Origin: Megaleporinus macrocephalus
Lineage: Eukaryota > Chordata > Actinopteri > Characiformes > Anostomidae
Reading direction: 5' to 3'
Assembly (NCBI GenBank): GCA_021613375.1
Contig: CM038728.1
Span: forward strand, 34,736,299 to 34,800,298
Length of the DNA stretch: 64,000 nucleotides
Part shown: positions 45,135-56,438 of the stretch, piece by piece
Position numbering within the stretch: the first letter of the stretch is position 1
How the letters are laid out: every line of letters starts with the position of its first letter
Notes under the pieces: generated by a model
What the model was told of the DNA's origin: nothing
Database searches by the model: none
Seen by the model: the letters and a program-made list of their open reading frames with translations, nothing else
Made by a program: the position numbers and the translations under genes

Positions 45135-46025
45135 GACTGTGCTGCTCTCGCAATGGATTTTTAAACAACTATTCATTTCATCAGTTAGAGACATCAAAGT
45201 GATACTTGTATATTTTCCTCTGCTGGCGATTTCTTATGTCCCTCTGTTAATTGACGACAGGCATCAGAATAGCTGAATAAAATCATCACTGTCCAAAGAA
45301 ATATTAATAACTTTGCAGGAGAGAACAACAACAGTATTTACCTTTAATGCAGGTTAACATAAAGTAACTCCTATTGGTCCATTCAGCATGCAATTGTCAC
45401 ACAGTGTTAAAAGTGAAAAGGTAGTTCGTGTTGGGTTTGAACATGAAGGCAGCTGATAAACTGGCGACTAGGCTTACAAACAGTTCACAACCTGAGGTCA
45501 GCACAAAAGTCCCAACACATCAACCCTGAGTCTCACCGTTTCTGACAGTGCACCTGCATTTTGAGGGTATATACCTGTAAGAGAATCTTTAACCAGACAG
45601 AAAAAGAGAAGCTATTTTCACTGTAAACAGTGGGCGTATTTGTTTTCTACCAAATATCCACCTGAGCTGAGTGTAGCCGCTGAGACAGCAGCCCATCTTT
45701 GAACTGTGGTCTGGAATCCTGTATAGTATGAACTGTTTATTATCACATTTGAAATAAATCTAAAGTGATAAACCATTATTTACCAACATGACCTTCTAAA
45801 TGATGTTCTTGCTTCTAAATCTTTGTGCTCTTTGTGTCCTACTTTACTAAGACTCTGGCTGCAAGTGCTTTTGGGATGTTATCTGCTGGTTTAGTATATT
45901 TACGGGTCAAAACGCTCTTTTAGATTCAAACGTCAAATATGAATGTTTTTACAATGATGTCATTCTTTAATGAGGCTCCACTGTGAGTTCAAAAGGGTGC
46001 AAATTCTTTCAGCTCCACTTGTTAA
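45135..46025. other. Unique sequence, no gene seen
   Basis: AT-rich. Near 45375 the phrase attggtccattcagcatg resembles 5096-5113, suggesting a shared old repeat. No coding signal. Confidence 0.4.
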
Positions 46026-46029
46026 ACAC

Positions 46030-46555
46030 GTCCGGGTCTCTACTGAGCCTCTGCTGATCCTCTGTTGAGCATCTACCTAGCCTCTACGGAGCCTCCGCTG
46101 AGCCTCTGCTGAGCCTCTGTTGAGCATCTACTGAGCCTCTGCTGAGTCTCTACTTAGCCTCTACTGAGTCTCCACTGAGCATCTACTGAGCCTCTGCTGA
46201 GTCTCTACCTAGCCTCTACTGAGTCTCCACTAAGTCTCCGCTGAGCATCTAGTGAGTCACTACTGAGCCTCTACTGGGCCCCTACTGAACATCTACTGAA
46301 TCTCTACCTAGTCTCTACTGAGTCTCCACTGAGCATCTATTGAGCATCCACTGAGCCTCCGCTAAGCATCTACTGAGCCTCCGCTAAGCATCTACTGAGC
46401 CTCTGCTGAATCTCTACCTAGCCTGTACTGAGTCTTCTCTGAGCATCTTCTAAGGAACAGCTTTGCCTCTGCTGAGCCTCTGCTGAGTCTTCACCGAGTC
46501 CCTGCTGAGCCTCTTCCAAGTCTTTACTGAGTCTCTACTGAGCCTCTACTCTTCC
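46030..46555. repeat. 12-bp degenerate minisatellite
   Basis: About 40 imperfect copies of ctactgagcctc, varying as ctgctgagtctc, ctacctagcctc or ctactgagcatc. It ends exactly at the MITE at 46558. Confidence 0.85.
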
Positions 46556-46557
46556 AG

Positions 46558-46788
46558 AAACTATGGGGTTTTATAGGAAGTTTCTAGCACACATCTTCAT
46601 GTTCTGGTTGTTGCTGTTTTATTATACTTTCAAGCTAAAGGATGAGGATGGTAAGCCTTAGCCAGCAAACACAGCATAGTTAGGTATCTCTGCTTTAGCT
46701 AGCTATCCTCATCAGCCCTTGTTTGACCAACAAGCCTGACAAAGATGCAGCTTCATAGTAAGAAACCTCCTATAAAACCCCATAGTTT
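46558..46788. mobile_element. 231-bp hairpin MITE
   Basis: Terminal inverted repeats of 28 bp with one mismatch. The left arm begins aaactatggggttttatagg and the right arm ends cctataaaaccccatagttt. The interior is non-coding and contains ttagctagctatcc-type words. The superfamily is not determined, and no clear target duplication was seen. Confidence 0.85.
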
Positions 46789-46789
46789 A

Positions 46790-47845
46790 TCAAAGAGATA
46801 CATAAGGGACCAGTTAGGCTTTAGCTAGGGGTGCTAACGTTAGCTAGATTAGCTAGTTAGGCTAAGATTAGAGTCTAGTGGTAGCAAATTTAGAATTATA
46901 TTCAACGTATCCACTGCAGCTGTTGCTTTTTCTCAGAGCTGAATATAAGAATGACATGCTAAAAGGATGAGAGTCTCAGAGAACACAGCAGCTTCTTTGA
47001 TGTAGGCTGTCACGTCTTTAACAAGTGGACAGCCACGTAGAACAACTACCATCAGCTGATCTTACAGGATTTCCTCCTCCTGAAATCTACACGGTCCTCC
47101 GAGCAACACTAAAAAAGCAATACACCCTGTACAGTAATCGGACTTGTAGGGTATATGAGAATCTTGATGCAACAGTCAATTAATTGGCCGTCCGAGAAGA
47201 ATCTCTATGCATCATCTTTCAGGATTAAAGGTCTGAGATTCAAGGGAATTAGATTTGGCTCTCGGAGCAGAACACAGGCCCAGCAATTTGATTTCCCACA
47301 GATATTGAAAATGAAGGCTTTGATATATTTCGAGTGAACATCAAACAACAGAAGCCTAAAAAAGTTTGTTTCCTGAAAGGATCTAAATTAGGGCTATTCT
47401 TTCAGCCGCGGCTCAGATCAAAAACTAGCTTAAAATATTCTTCTCTGAGGTAAATTTCAGAGAACAGCCGGGCGAAATCAAAGCGCTGCTGCTTCCTCCT
47501 CGCGGTATGTCAGTGTCTCTCGCCTCGCCTCGCCTCAAAATCAACATGCTTGTTCCTGAAGAAGAGACGTAAACACGTGCTTCCTTTTCATCTCACTTGA
47601 TATTCATAACCGATAAATATGTAGGAATAAGACGTGTATGTAATAGAAATATAGCCTCAGGCACGTATGCACGTTATCACATTGTTTAATATGATTTGTT
47701 TTGTCAGTTAGTGTGATTTTTGCTTATTATAGTATAAGATCATTAGAATAAAACACACAGCAACACAACACAGCAATTTGTAGAATCACTAATTACTGTA
47801 GTGTACAGCTATACAACTGTAAACACCTTTATCTGATCAATAAGT
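46790..47845. other. Unique sequence with a possible conserved non-coding element
   Basis: 47150-47510 is repeat-poor and rich in homeobox-like attaa words and gatc-free blocks, resembling conserved non-coding DNA. No protein is recognised. A three-fold ctcgc run lies near 47519. Confidence 0.25.
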
Positions 47846-48300
47846 GTATGTTCATCAGCAGATCTGATTAGAACAGATGTAAATAATCATACATACAATA
47901 CAAAGTAACATGAATATGTTATTGTGAGAGAAGTAGATCAGATCTTGATCCAGTTTGAAGAACAAAGTTAGGTTCCAGATTTCTCCTGGACGCCCCAGAC
48001 ATTGTATGAATGTGTTCAGTTCCTTCAGCAGCAAATCTTGATTTATCTTAATGAAGTACTGAGCAGTCAAAGCAGGTATTAGATGAGAACTGATAATAAT
48101 ACTGGGTTGTTTAGGAGAAGCTTGGAAAGGGTTAAATAAACACACTGACGTATGGAAAACACTACTTACTCTATTAATACTGATTAATATTTAATAATAA
48201 AGTGTAAAAACTCTACTTACTCTATTAATACTGATTAATATTTAATAATAAAGTGTTTTTATATGTTATAATGTCCTCAAGTGACTAAAACCTTTACATT
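47846..48300 (-). repeat. Dispersed 365-bp repeat with Tc1-like terminal sequence, copy 3
   Basis: Nearly identical to 7770-8110 in the same orientation (for example cagcagcaaatcttgattta and tggacgccccagacattg). At about 48150-48250 the outer stretch (tacttactctattaatactg) is duplicated, and a decayed Tc1-like end follows (gtgactaaaacctttaca). Confidence 0.85.
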
Positions 48301-48474
48301 GCATATCATAGCTGTCTAAAGAAAAGCAAGTATCTTGTTTTTTTGGTAATGTCTAGTTTTCTACATGATTTTGTAATTTATATTGTGTTAAAACTTCATT
48401 ATGATTGGCCCAATTAGGCAATAAAGATCATTTTGTGAAGGTACTATTTTGGAGACTACTTTGGATACCAACAA

Positions 48475-48635
48475 TTTTACCTGCTACATCACAGAACGTC
48501 TCTCTGTTTATGTTCCAGCTGCTGATCTTAGATCTGCAGATACTGACCTTCTGTACAAACACCTTCAGTAACATACAGAGAACATGGAGAACCACTTTCA
48601 GCTCCTCTAAAATGAGTTTCAACTTCTGAATAAAC
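48475..48635 (+). repeat. Dispersed fragment, partner of 13560-13735
   Basis: Plus-strand copy of the fragment seen inverted at 13.6 kb, with about 110 bp shared. A short frame reads FMFQLLILDLQILTFCTN, and its match to any family is uncertain. Confidence 0.7.
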
Positions 48636-48639
48636 AATA

Positions 48640-49336
48640 TTTTTGTATGTATGTATGATTCAATTGCATTTTATCTACATCCCCAACTTCTTTGGAATTG
48701 GGTTTCTATCTTCAGCCATTAATTACTTCTCAAAACCTTCACTGACCCATAAATGTACCGCAGGACACACAATGTAGGTTAATTCAAATTATTATTGATA
48801 AACTCTAGTTTGTGTAATAGCATAAAAGTATACATGTGTAACTACATAATTAAAAACAGAAGTTGATATTTACACATTTAATACTATTTACTAAACTATT
48901 TAATACTAATATATAAACTGTTATGGGCAATACATTCCCTGTACATACACTGTCACTGTTGTATTGTTATACTGTATTTCATGAGTGAGATATTAATAAA
49001 ATGTTAATATTATAACTGTTAAAACTATTAAAACTGTGATAAATACTTTATGACCGTTAATATAATAGCCATGCCATGTCAGCAAACAAACAGTAAAAGA
49101 AAAAGAATGACCCAAAAAAGCCTGAAAGGCTCTACCTCCACTAGGAGACACTCACTGATTGGTCCAATAGCTGCTTTTGAATGAAATCCCTATTGTATCT
49201 GGTCTGGAAGCAGGTTAGAGTGATGTAAATGTGTAACTGCCTGGTGAAAGACCAAGAGGAGGTTACCATCTGGGACAGAGTAAATGCTAGTTTGTTTTTG
49301 AGGAATAAAGGCAGCCAAAAAAGTAAGTAAGGTACC
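48640..49336. other. AT-rich sequence, no gene seen
   Basis: No repeat kinship or coding signal noticed. Confidence 0.4.
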
Positions 49337-49344
49337 CACTAGAC

Positions 49345-50501
49345 CTGGTCTGGACTGGGATAGAAAATCGGCCCTGGCATTTTTGGCTTAGACCGGCCCG
49401 TCATAGTTAGCAGAGCACAGCCGACCAGTAATTTATGTATGTCTTCCACAAAAGTATGTATTTTACTATTATCATAGACTAATTATCAAATAATAACAGC
49501 ATCATATTTAAAAAAACTTAGAAATGTACAGTGAATCATTACTTTAGAAGTCTATTTAATAACCATTGTGGAAAACAAATAAGTAAATTTACACATACTG
49601 TAGTTCCAGCTCTATAACTATAAGCTATAACATGCATTTGGATCAGACTGAAAACAGACAGGGCTGCTCTGTGCAACACATCAGCATTTGACACTGTCTT
49701 ACTGGGGGAATACCTTTTACTAATAATACTTGTATACACTTATTTTAGTAAAACTTAAATTACAAGCTTTTACTTCATTTATCAGTTTTAAGATGTTATT
49801 TTACTTGTTTGAGTGTTTCTTAAACATGTTGAACCGCAGCACAGAGCTTACAAATTCAAACTACAATACAGCCGTCCACCACACCTTTAGCCTAAATATC
49901 TAAAACGCTATGATGTAGACTAAAATACACACTTGCTGCTCCTTCAGTACTTCTCAGCCCTGACCATTTACTATTCTATCAGAAGAAGGTGTCGTACGTG
50001 GCTGCCAGAATTAGGAAAGTACGCGAATACCAATAAATACTGATACTAATCAATCACCACTGCTCATCATTCTCATGTAACAGAGCTAACGTTACCTCCA
50101 TCACCTCAAAGTCCCTGTGTTAGCAACCTGCTGTTGCTGGAGCTCTGCTTTCACAGAGGACGTGGAGGCTACAGCAGAGAACATGTCTGTGATCTCAGCA
50201 CATCTACAGCATCTACAGCTTCTCCGCTCCCCCTTTCTGCCGCTTCGGTTTCTCCATGTTGCCTCTCCAACACATGCTCAACACTGAAACTCAGAGAAAG
50301 GGTGGGGCCTCTTTAGTCCTATATCGTGATTGGTTCAGTCCACTGTCTATATTGAAGATGGACCAATGGGCTGCCCCCTCTAAATTGTGGGCCGGTCTCT
50401 TAAAAAAAAGGGAAGAAAAAAGAATCCAACAGCATCGGCCCCTGAGGACTGTCGGCCCACTGGGCAAATGCCCGGTTCGCCAGATTACCAGTCCAGCCCT
50501 G
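49345..50501. mobile_element. hAT-type non-autonomous DNA transposon with 8-bp target duplication
   Basis: The left end ctggtctggactgggataga and the reverse complement of the right end (cagggctggactggtaatct) are imperfect inverted repeats, followed on both sides by cggccctggcattt or ccgggcatttgccc. Flanking 8-mers are cactagac (49337-49344) and cactggac (50502-50509), identical at seven of eight bases. An 8-bp duplication is the hallmark of hAT elements. The 1157-bp interior has only short frames and no transposase domain I recognise. Confidence 0.82.
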
Positions 50502-50539
50502 CACTGGACCAAACAGCAGAGCATAACAAACCTTTATCA

Positions 50540-52500
50540 AAACATCAAAATGATATTAGACCAAAAGAAGAAAAATTAATAAACCAACAAGCAGGAAGTT
50601 GTGAAGCAAACAGTTGAACAACTGACCTTCATTCCCCTCAACAACCAAACGCTTAGAGCACACAGCCTTTCGCAGGAAAGCAATGTTCACTGACTAATTT
50701 GCACAGAAGAAATAAACTCAAGTTCATGAACAGTTCATAGAGTTAGAAGATTGGAGCAGCTGAAGACCCAAAAGAAATAAAAAAAACTCGGAAGCCTCCA
50801 TACAGTCCTCAGGGTTTCTCAACAAAGGCCACATCATCCAAATGATATAGAATTCTCCTACATGAGCCTAAAATTCTAGGTTTCTAAAAAGACAATAAAG
50901 ATAAAAGTCTAAGTTTACAGTCTTTTGCGGGAAAGCAACGGCCATTGGCTAATTTGCACAAGCTTGCATTGAGCAAAATCTTTAAGAAGAAAAAAACCTT
51001 GATCCCACCAGTTCAGTAGCAGTTTATGGAGTCAGCAGTTGGAGCAGCTGAAGGTCCAAAAGAAACACATACAGCCTGGGGTGAAGAGAAGAATTCACAA
51101 GCCTCCAAACAGTCCTCAGGGTCTCTCAACAAAGTCCACACCATCCAAATCATATAGAAATCTCCTACATGAGCCTAAAACTCTGGGGACAATAGAGATA
51201 AAGAAAAGAAGACAAATTAATAAACCAACAACCAGAAAGTTGTGAAGCAAACACTCAAACAACTGACCTTCATTCCCTCAACAGACAAACTCTTAGAGCA
51301 TACAGTCTTTTGCAGAAATGCAATATCCATAAGCTTGGGTCGAGTAAATTCCTTAAGAAAAAAAAAAAAAACTTGGTCCCACAAGTTCAGTAGCAGTTCA
51401 TGGAGTTAGAAGATTGGAGTAGCTGAAGGTCCAAAAAAATGGGTACAGCTTAGGGTGAAGAGAAGAAATTAGAAGCCTTCAGACTGCACTCTGGGTCTCG
51501 CAACAAAGGCCACAGCACCCACATAATATAGAAATCTCCTACATAAGCCCATAGTACATAATTGCTTTTTCAATGTCCTTAAGAAAATTAAAAACAAACA
51601 AAAAAAAACAAAAGTTCAGTAGCAGTTTATGGAGTTAGAAGATTGAAGCAGCTAAAGGTTCATAGGAAACAGGTACATAGAAGAACTCTACCAAACTCAA
51701 GCCTCCAAACCGTCCTCAGGGTCTCGAAACAAAGGCCACAGCGTCTTTTGCAGGAAAGCCAGGTCCATTGGTTAAACTGCACAAGCTTGGGTCGAGTAAA
51801 AAACTTGGACCAACATGTTCAGTTGCAGTTCATGGAGTTGGCAGTTGGAGCAGCTGTAGGTCCAAGAAACAGGTGCAGCTTGGGATGAAGAGAACTCAGA
51901 AGACTCCAAACCGTCCTAAGGGTCTTTCAACAAAGGCCACAGCATCCACATAATATAGAAATCTCCTACATGAACCCCAAACTCAAAAAGACAATATAGA
52001 TAAAAGACCAAATGAAGAAAAGTTAAAAAACCAACTACCAGAAAATTGTCAAACAACCACTCAAACAGCTGACTTTCATTTCCCCAACAGCCAAACTTTT
52101 AATGTTCACAGTCTTGCACTGAGTAAAATCCTTAAGAAAATTAAATACTTGATCCCACCAGTTCATGGAGTCAGCAGTTGGAGCAGCTGAAGGTCCAAAA
52201 GAAATAGATATATAGAAGAACTTTACCAATCTCAAGCCTCCAACCCAGTCCTCTGGGTCTCGCAACAAAGACCACAGTGTCTTTTGCAGGAAAGCCATGT
52301 CCATTGGTTAAATTGCACAAGCTTGGGTCGAGTAAAAATCTTGTTGGCAGTTGGAGCAGCTGAAGGTCCAAGAAACAGGTGCAGCTTGGGATGAAGAGAA
52401 GAACTCAGAAGCCTCCAAACAGTCCTCAGGGTCTCTCAACAAAGGCCACAGCATCCAAATGATAAAGGAGTCTCCTACATAAGCCCCAAACTCTGAGAGT
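50540..52500. repeat. Irregular long-unit tandem array, about seven copies
   Basis: The phrase cctcagggtctctcaacaaa or a variant recurs near 50800, 51115, 51485, 51715, 51915, 52255 and 52425, together with ggagcagctgaaggtccaa, tcttttgcaggaaagc and atagaaatctcctacat. Spacing varies from about 170 to 370 bp, so parts of the unit are deleted in some copies. Short frames in it have no known domain. Confidence 0.88.
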
Positions 52501-53915
52501 ACATGTGCCTAATGGTTAATTATTTCCAACCAGCTTTTCTCAATTTACACACCTGAACAGGGTGACCTCCCTACTGCCTCCTAGAGGATAGGATACATGG
52601 TAACAGAATACCCAATACTGGTAACCAGTGTGGTTACAAAACGAAGTGGTGACCAAGTAGAAAGTGACCAATCTTAAAAGAAATATTCAGAGACGGAAAC
52701 GAAAGCTAAGCATGAACTTCGCCAACGATCTTCAACTCGTGCTGCTCACAGCTGGACACCAGTGGCTTCTTCTCATTGTGAAGATCCTAAAATGTTCCTA
52801 CAAAGTGACCCCAGCTTGACAGACACTGTACAGAGTTCCATCTGTCTCCGACAAAGAAAAAATTTAAGCAACTGAATAAAAGAACCTAAAGTCTGCAAAG
52901 TGACGAGCCGCAGGTTTTGATTCGCGAATAAATATATAATAAACACACACGGCTGGACGGGCACTGTGAACTGAGAACAAGAGACTTTCCAAACTTCAGG
53001 AGAGTTTTTAGATGTTTTCTTCGGCTTGCGAAAGAGCAAATCATGTTCTTTAGTAGTAGCATTATTCTTTAAAAGAGTGTTTTAATATGTATTTAAGAGC
53101 CGAGCCGCGAAACTTGTTGGTTCTGAACCTCCTCCCCACCCCCCACAAAACAGGGAGATGACTTCAGAAGTTCTAAAGCTGTCAGTGAAAGTTTTGCTTC
53201 ATGTGCAAAATAAAAGAAACTAAGACGTGCAGTTAAAAAAAAAAAATCAAAAATCACCAAAGCTGAATCACCACCAGCTGAGTTCAATTTCACTCAGCCG
53301 AGCTCTGCATGAGTTTAACATGGGCGTCTATCCTGCATAAAACAGTTCTGTGAAGCTTCACTCGAACTAGAGCTTCTCAAGTAAATTGAGCTCAATGTGG
53401 CCTCTGCACTCAGACGACTCGGCCTAGAACCTCCCAGCTGGTAGTGGGTTCTACTTTTAGACTGAAGATCAGAGCTGGGCAACTTTTGAAAGTGTTGATT
53501 GTTCTTTTTTTATTTGCCTCAACATCTCGTCGCTGTAAATCATGTTTGATGTGACGAAGCCACGCAAGGTAACAGGAACTTGCACAAAGCCAACGTTTCT
53601 GATTAACGCAGCTGAGCTGGAGTGGTGTTGTGTGGTTGGATGTGCTGCTACTCCACTGTGGTCCCGGTTAAAGAACACTTCAGCTTCCGCATCATTGTCT
53701 GAAGGCTGTGAGTCTGATGAAATGATTTCAGGTAGGCGTTGGATTTGGCAGGGCAATCACAGCGTTAGTTATAAGCATACTAGAAGCTTCCAGTTCATAA
53801 CAAACACATGCAGCATCATGTCTCCTCGTTCACATCTTTGTACCCGGCTGTGTAACCATGTAGGAATGAATGAAGTCCCAGTACACTTGAGGACACTGGT
53901 GGATTCTTACGACAT
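52501..53915. other. Unique sequence, no gene recognised
   Basis: Frames of 126 residues (plus, 53542-53922) and 95 residues (minus, 53469-53756) overlap each other and show no domain. A purine-rich ending and an in-frame start are present, but nothing supports either strand. Possibly a decayed mobile fragment. Confidence 0.4.
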
Positions 53916-53917
53916 GG

Positions 53918-54230
53918 ACTAATATATATATATATATATCATACTTGCACATAAAATCACATGTAACTTTTTTTTTTTTTTTTTTTAATTATAAAAAAGA
54001 AAAAAAATACTTTAATTTTATTTACTTCAAACTTATAATGTATTATTATACTATTATTATAATATTATAATAAAAAAATTAAAAAAAATTATAATATTTT
54101 CTATATATTTTTTTATTATTACTTTTTTGTTATCTTTATCTATTGGTGAATGGAGGAACAGCAAAGTAATAATAAAGACAATAAAACATTTGAATCTTGA
54201 ATATATATATAATACACACTAACACATCAG
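53918..54230. repeat. AT-rich low-complexity tract
   Basis: Short (TA)n runs at both ends, a run of about 20 T near 53970 and A/T homopolymers throughout. Confidence 0.8.
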
Positions 54231-54299
54231 AGAATGAGAATGATCCACCAACGGGGGTCTAATAACTGGCCATTAAACAAGAGGGTGAAAGGGTATAAA

Positions 54300-54412
54300 C
54301 AATGTACACAAAGAATGAGATGAACTACAGTCTGTAAGGGGAGCTGATACAGTGGGCAGTGAGTCTACATATAAGGAGGTGGTTTTAATGCTATGGCTGA
54401 TCTACATACACA
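54300..54412. mobile_element. Second copy of the 41-kb MITE, right part only
   Basis: agatgaactacagtctgtaa, then gagctgatacagtgggcagtg and tataaggaggtggttttaat match the left flank of the 45-bp array and the right arm of the MITE at 41255-42123. Here only a single unit stands in place of the array, so this is the unexpanded form. Confidence 0.82.
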
Positions 54413-54445
54413 GAGGAATTGGATCTCCTCATTTGTGGAGTGCCC

Positions 54446-54463
54446 ACACACTAGGGGGCAGTA
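54446..54463 (+). promoter_or_regulatory. CTCF-like motif at one end of the SINE
   Basis: acacactagggggcagta fits the core CCASYAGRKGGCRS apart from the first base. It is an eye match; similar words in mammalian SINEs do bind CTCF, which makes a test worthwhile. Confidence 0.4.
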
Positions 54464-54624
54464 GGAACACGTGCCCTGAGTGGTGGGTAACCCTATCCAC
54501 AGTATCCAGGGAGCACTTGGGGGTTAGGTGTCTTGTTCAAGGGCACTTCAGTCTTGTCCTGTCAGTTCAGGGGATCAAACCAGCGACCTTCCGATCACAA
54601 GGCTGGTTCCCTAACATCCTGCCC

Positions 54625-54641
54625 ACTACTGCCCCCTAGTT
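54625..54641 (-). promoter_or_regulatory. CTCF-like motif at the other end of the SINE
   Basis: The minus strand reads aactagggggcagtagt, facing the motif at 54446. The pair is in convergent orientation about 180 bp apart. Confidence 0.35.
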
Positions 54642-54649
54642 TTGTTACT

Positions 54650-55140
54650 GTGTTGAACTGCATGGCTGGATACAGAATCTGCATATCCACCATAATGTGA
54701 AAACTTATGGCTAGAAATGACAAGCCTGCTATATGGACCAATCAGCCGGCGTGGGATGTAATTTTGCAGGGACAATGATGCAAGGCTCCACAGGGAAGTT
54801 GGTATGGCAAGAAGGCCAGCATACGGAAAAACAACAACAAGGCTGGTGTAGCAAGGCTGCTGCCGGGACAACAGAGACCGGCAGACCTGAAAGTGAAACC
54901 AACAGAGGCCTTGTTCGCAGAGAGGACAATGAGGCAGGTGGGACCATGAGATACCTGATGGGAGGGTCAGCTACGGATGCAGGCCGTGGGTGGAGCGCAG
55001 CAGGGACAGTGGACAGATCTTCACACTCCCCATCAGAGACTGCCCAATGTCTCTATTGTGACCAGGTGTGCTTGCACATGCCACAAGGGGCACATCAACG
55101 GCTGGGAGGTGAGCATACTTTAAATCAGGGCAGTGAAGGC
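54650..55140. other. Unique sequence with a 184-residue open frame of doubtful value
   Basis: The plus-strand frame 54733-55287 is Gly/Gln/Thr-rich, has no domain I recognise, and ends by reading through a TA/TG microsatellite and into a Tc1-type fossil. The minus strand is also partly open. I regard it as chance. Confidence 0.4.
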
Positions 55141-55142
55141 GG

Positions 55143-55193
55143 AGATATATATATATATATATGTGTATGTGTGTGTGTGTGTGTGTGTGTGTA
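55143..55193. repeat. (TA)n(TG)n microsatellite
   Basis: About nine TA units followed by about fifteen TG units with one interruption. Confidence 0.95.
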
Positions 55194-55229
55194 TGAAGGT
55201 TGCAACGTTCGTAATGATCTGGACAATAT

Positions 55230-55640
55230 TTCATGGCATCATTTTCTATACTTTTTTCTAGATCTTCTAGACCACTCATCCATGTAGAAGACACTCCCAA
55301 CCAATTGGGGTCTGAATCCATCCTTGCAGAACACCATACATGCTGATTGTCTTCCATGGGGGCCGGTGGGATCTTCCAGCAGGACAATGCTAGAAATGTC
55401 CCACACTGGTTTGAAGAGCTGACCAGGACTTCCAAGTACTACCCTGAACCCCTAATTCCACAAACTTAAATCCAATTGAGCATCCGTGAGACCACCTGTA
55501 TGGTGGTGCTGGCTCTGTGGATCCTCCCCCACGTTCCCTCCAGCAGCTGTGGGATGCACTGTTGTCAGCATAATACCTCCAGATACCTGTGACCACCTAC
55601 CAGGACCTTATTGAGTCTTCTAGTCCATCTATAGTAACTG
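55230..55640 (+). pseudogene. Tc1-type transposase fragment, C-terminal half
   Basis: Plus-strand reading gives IFQQDNARNVPHWFEELTRT at about 55370, the second catalytic Asp motif (QQDNA). It is followed by a decayed LNPIE-type region and, in shifted frames, an SLQQLWDAL-type segment and TYQDLIESSSPS. It is related to 25040-25470, which lies on the other strand. Several stops. Confidence 0.8.
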
Positions 55641-55644
55641 TGGA

Positions 55645-56435
55645 GGAGCTTCCCAATTTTAATAGGATTTGTTTGCATTCTTAGCAATTACATTTACCAC
55701 ATGGTTTCTGGACCTGCTATCATGACGGATAATCTTTAGTACTATAACAGCGGCATGACTGATGCCATCTGAGTAGAGTGGACTTCATTAGCATGTGACC
55801 TAAGATGTCATGACATCATGCATTAAGGCACCTGTCACTACAGCTTATGGTAATGGGAACATGATACATTCACAGTGCTGAATAAAATCTGTCGCTGTGA
55901 CTCATGACAGAATATTTAACGACATGTTTATGGCACAGTGATAATCAATCAACCTTCATTTTCACTCGTAAACACATTGAGGGTGACCCTCGTTTTTAGT
56001 GCAGCTGAGCGTCTACAGCTTAAAAGGGTTTAAAAAGTAAAATAAGACTTAATGGGAAAAATTTAAACCAAGATAATAAACCAACTTATTAAGATTCCAA
56101 CATTCTAACAAAAAGCGGCTGGTACTAAAGCAAGTCATATCATGCGCTGGACAGGCAGCATTAGTGACCACCATGAAAATAAAAATATTTTGTGATCTGA
56201 TCCCAGTTTAAGAGACTGGTCAGCAATCCTGGTCCTGGTCCACAAGAGGCAGCCAGGCTCTATATGCTGACGACTGAGGAGAAGGAGGAGGAGGCTGTCA
56301 GCCACGCGTAACAGTGGGAGGAGATCAACAGCCACAAGAGAAGCTGGGAAACTAATGACAGCCACGAGTGCCATAAAGACACAACCTGTCTCCTGGGCCT
56401 GCCTACTGTTCCGCTGTGAGGTCACCGTGCTACGC
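55645..56435. other. Unique sequence, no gene seen
   Basis: A 107-residue minus-strand frame at 56135-56458 is Leu/Ser/Arg-rich and has no domain I recognise. It runs into the tandem array that follows. Confidence 0.4.
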
Positions 56436-56438
56436 CTC

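Larger units (their letters stand above)
54415..54641 (-). mobile_element. tRNA-derived SINE
   Basis: On the minus strand it starts with gggggcagtagtgggcagga, a likely box A region, and has ggtcgctggtttgatcccct, with a box B-like ggtttgatccc, about 40 bp further. These internal promoter boxes are typical of RNA polymerase III SINEs. The remainder (gaacaagacacctaaccccc and onward) is a body I recognise from widespread fish SINEs. A ctagggggcagta word lies at both ends in opposite orientation. Confidence 0.75.

Noticed and set aside
53469..53922. 126- and 95-residue frames on opposite strands
   Set aside because: They overlap each other and lack recognisable motifs. No evidence selects either strand.
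54733..55287. 184-residue plus-strand frame
   Set aside because: No domain, low-complexity composition, and it reads through a TG microsatellite into a Tc1 fossil.
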